In this document: one piece after another, positions 13,193 through 14,484 of the stretch
Layout of the letters: the number at the start of each line of letters is the position of its first letter
Numbering within the stretch: position 1 is the first letter of the stretch
Source of the DNA: Candidatus Hydrogenedentota bacterium
Lineage (GTDB): Bacteria; Hydrogenedentota; Hydrogenedentia; Hydrogenedentales; SLHB01
NCBI GenBank assembly: GCA_013349485.1
Contig: DUZM01000051.1
Coordinates: 1 to 14,484, forward strand
Direction: 5' to 3'
Length of the DNA stretch: 14,484 nucleotides
Program-made: the position numbers and the translations under genes
The notes under the pieces: generated by a model
Told to the model about the DNA's origin: nothing
Database searches by the model: none
What the model saw: only the letters and a program-made list of their open reading frames with translations

Positions 13193-13414
13193 CTATTCCC
13201 GATCCCAGTGTCGGTCAAATTCGTCTTTCGACGATTCCTGAACGAGGTCCGGGCGGTAGAGCTTCTTCACAATCGGGTCTGTAACCCGTTCGGTTTCGTT
13301 TGTCTGCGAAATGTAGGTCACGTAGCGCAAGATCGTGTTATCGTCCGCGCACTCATAATACGTCCACGCATCCCCTTTCCCGGGGATTGGCTGACTGCTC
13401 TTGCAGTAGACCAT
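13193..13414 (-). CDS. Small hypothetical protein, 73 aa, two cysteines
   Basis: Not recognised. The ATG at 13414 is preceded on the minus strand by AGGGAGAGG about 5 nt upstream, an excellent ribosome-binding site and the reason for preferring it over the longer open frame that starts at 13630 and overlaps the C-terminus of the previous gene. The protein is soluble and charged, with C4 (MVYCKSS) and C22 (TYYECADDN) near short strands (AWTYYEC, ILRYVTYI), followed by a C-terminal acidic/basic tail (KDEFDRHWDRE). The two cysteines could bind a metal or form a disulfide. It lies between the anchored surface protein and the DUF1858 gene on the same strand, which hints at, but does not establish, a redox link. 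Confidence 0.65.
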   Translation of the reverse strand: MVYCKSSQPIPGKGDAWTYYECADDNTILRYVTYISQTNETERVTDPIVKKLYRPDLVQESSKDEFDRHWDRE

Positions 13415-13499
13415 CGGGTCCTCTCCCTGGCGCCTCTGGGCGGGACCACATTTCACACTGCGCAATGGTACACAAGTCGACGTTCCAAGGGCAAACCGA

Positions 13500-14484
13500 C
13501 TACCGCGCGGGTATGGGTGTGGTGCGCGGCGCCCGGGGAGGACGGGCGCCGCTTTCGGGTACATCGGGAGCGTTGGGGGGGTGGGGCGTGTTGTGTATTG
13601 GCCGCGCGGCCCGCGCGACAGACAGACCAAGGGCCAAGAACAGCAAAACAGTCATGTCACCGGTGGACGCCGCGGATGTTGGGCCGCCGGGGCGCGCGGC
13701 CTTAGTGGGACCGCAACCGATGTTGATGGCCAAGTCGTCGTTGCCTTCGCCTTCACCTTCGCCTTCACCTTCGCCTTCCCCTTCGCCTTCCGCAGCGGAG
13801 ACGCCATACGCGGTGAAAAGTGATAGGGCCGTAAGGTCGGCCCGGATCGCGTCAGCGGTCACGTCAAGGTTGGCCACGTGGGTGACGGCCCAGTCGCCTT
13901 CTTCAAGCAGAAAGTAGAGTCCCGTGGCGGTGTCGCTGGCGACGTAGGTCGGATATGCATACAGCGTCACGTTCGTTCCGGCCGGGACGGCCACGCCCTC
14001 GAGGGCAAGGTGGACGGGACAGGCCGCCAAACGCGCGTCGGCCGCCTCGTCGAAGGTTGCGCCGCTGTCGGCGCTGGTGATGATGCTTATCTCGACGCAT
14101 AGCGCGCCGGGTACCGGGACGCCTTCGGGTTCGGACGGAAGCGCGCCGGTTTTGGCGCTGCCCAACAGGGTGGTCAGGTTGGACGCGGCCTCGACGAGGA
14201 GCATCCCGATTTCGCCGGCCTGGCACAGCGCCGTGGCGGCCGCCACGGTCACGGTACACGCCCGGTCGGCCGGATCGGCCAGTGTCATCTGCACGCAGCC
14301 GTCGTCGGACTTCGCGCTCGAACCGTCCCAGCGCACCACGCCAACTTGCTTGACCGCGCCGGTTTCCGCCACGTCAACGCTGGCCACCCATTGGTCGCCG
14401 GGGGCGCCAAGGGTCGTAAACGGGTCGTCGGGTAGGCCGTTGGCGTCGAGGTCGTCGCCGGGCGCGGCCGCCGCGAGCGTAAAC
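13500..14484 (-). CDS. C-terminal part of a secreted/anchored protein with (GE)n linker and hydrophobic C-terminal anchor
   Basis: Incomplete: the frame stays open to the window's right edge, so the N-terminus is missing; 327 residues are visible. The first visible part, ending near DLDANGLPDDP, has Asp/Asn-rich Ca-binding-like character as in dockerin or thrombospondin-type repeats. Then comes a strand-rich region with scattered Cys but no recognised catalytic motif. A run of eight Gly-Glu dipeptides is encoded at 13743-13790, followed by NIGCGP (Cys codon 13713-13715) and the hydrophobic TVLLFLALGLSVARAAR. That Cys + hydrophobic + Arg layout resembles MYXO-CTERM/JDVT-like C-terminal sorting signals. 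Unusually, about 30 proline/arginine-rich residues follow the arginines before the stop. Secretion is inferred. Confidence 0.8.
   Translation of the reverse strand, partial: FTLAAAAPGDDLDANGLPDDPFTTLGAPGDQWVASVDVAETGAVKQVGVVRWDGSSAKSDDGCVQMTLADPADRACTVTVAAATALCQAGEIGMLLVEAASNLTTLLGSAKTGALPSEPEGVPVPGALCVEISIITSADSGATFDEAADARLAACPVHLALEGVAVPAGTNVTLYAYPTYVASDTATGLYFLLEEGDWAVTHVANLDVTADAIRADLTALSLFTAYGVSAAEGEGEGEGEGEGEGEGNDDLAINIGCGPTKAARPGGPTSAASTGDMTVLLFLALGLSVARAARPIHNTPHPPNAPDVPESGARPPRAPRTTPIPAR
13743..13790. repeat. 6-bp tandem repeat coding the (GE)n linker
   Basis: Eight consecutive hexamers on the plus strand, GCCTTC with variants ACCTTC and CCCTTC, encode Gly-Glu repeats on the minus strand. 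Third-position variation keeps the protein repeat while breaking DNA identity. The length is likely to vary between strains by slippage. Confidence 0.9.

Overview
This is a GC-rich bacterial window dominated by ordinary chromosomal housekeeping and metabolic genes, with one accessory stretch and a clustered set of small repeats. Two genes give the best taxonomic hints: a secreted protein ending in a (Gly-Glu)n linker, a Cys and a short hydrophobic anchor, and a secreted trypsin-like protease with a CFI-box-like C-terminal region. Both are features I associate with environmental, planctomycete- or Hydrogenedentes-like Gram-negative lineages. That assignment is inference from style, not proof; no rRNA or marker phylogeny is available here.

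Layout, left to right. (1) Plus strand, 19-4402: a GlgX-type glycogen debranching enzyme, an M32 metallocarboxypeptidase 13 nt downstream (probably co-transcribed), then a small SpoU/TrmH-family RNA 2'-O-methyltransferase preceded by a possible 15-codon leader ORF that overlaps its start as ATGA. (2) Minus strand, 4439-6025: a secreted trypsin-like serine protease. (3) 6026-6720: a non-coding stretch holding several copies of a GTCATTGCGAG-type palindromic repeat and a six-unit 18-bp tandem repeat. (4) Minus strand, 6721-7956: ispG of the MEP isoprenoid pathway. (5) Plus strand, 8182-11295: an accessory block. It has a Phd/YefM-type antitoxin and a VapC PIN toxin that overlap by 11 nt, with a likely operator on their promoter, followed by two unrecognised membrane proteins: a two-half polytopic protein resembling ABC-2 permeases and a small bacterial-PH-like protein. 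(6) Minus strand, 11347 to the end, read in transcription order from the right edge: an incomplete secreted/anchored protein, a 73-aa hypothetical, a DUF1858 redox-disulfide protein, a PHP-family metal-dependent phosphoesterase and a pterin-4a-carbinolamine dehydratase.

Functionally, the metabolic genes (glycogen debranching, peptide turnover, isoprenoid synthesis, pterin recycling) look independent of each other. The least explained parts are the membrane-protein pair after the toxin-antitoxin genes, the repeats at 6201-6634, the imperfect palindrome at 11760-11820, and the mutually exclusive hairpins after the DUF1858 gene. I found no tRNA, rRNA, CRISPR array, transposase or complete mobile element.
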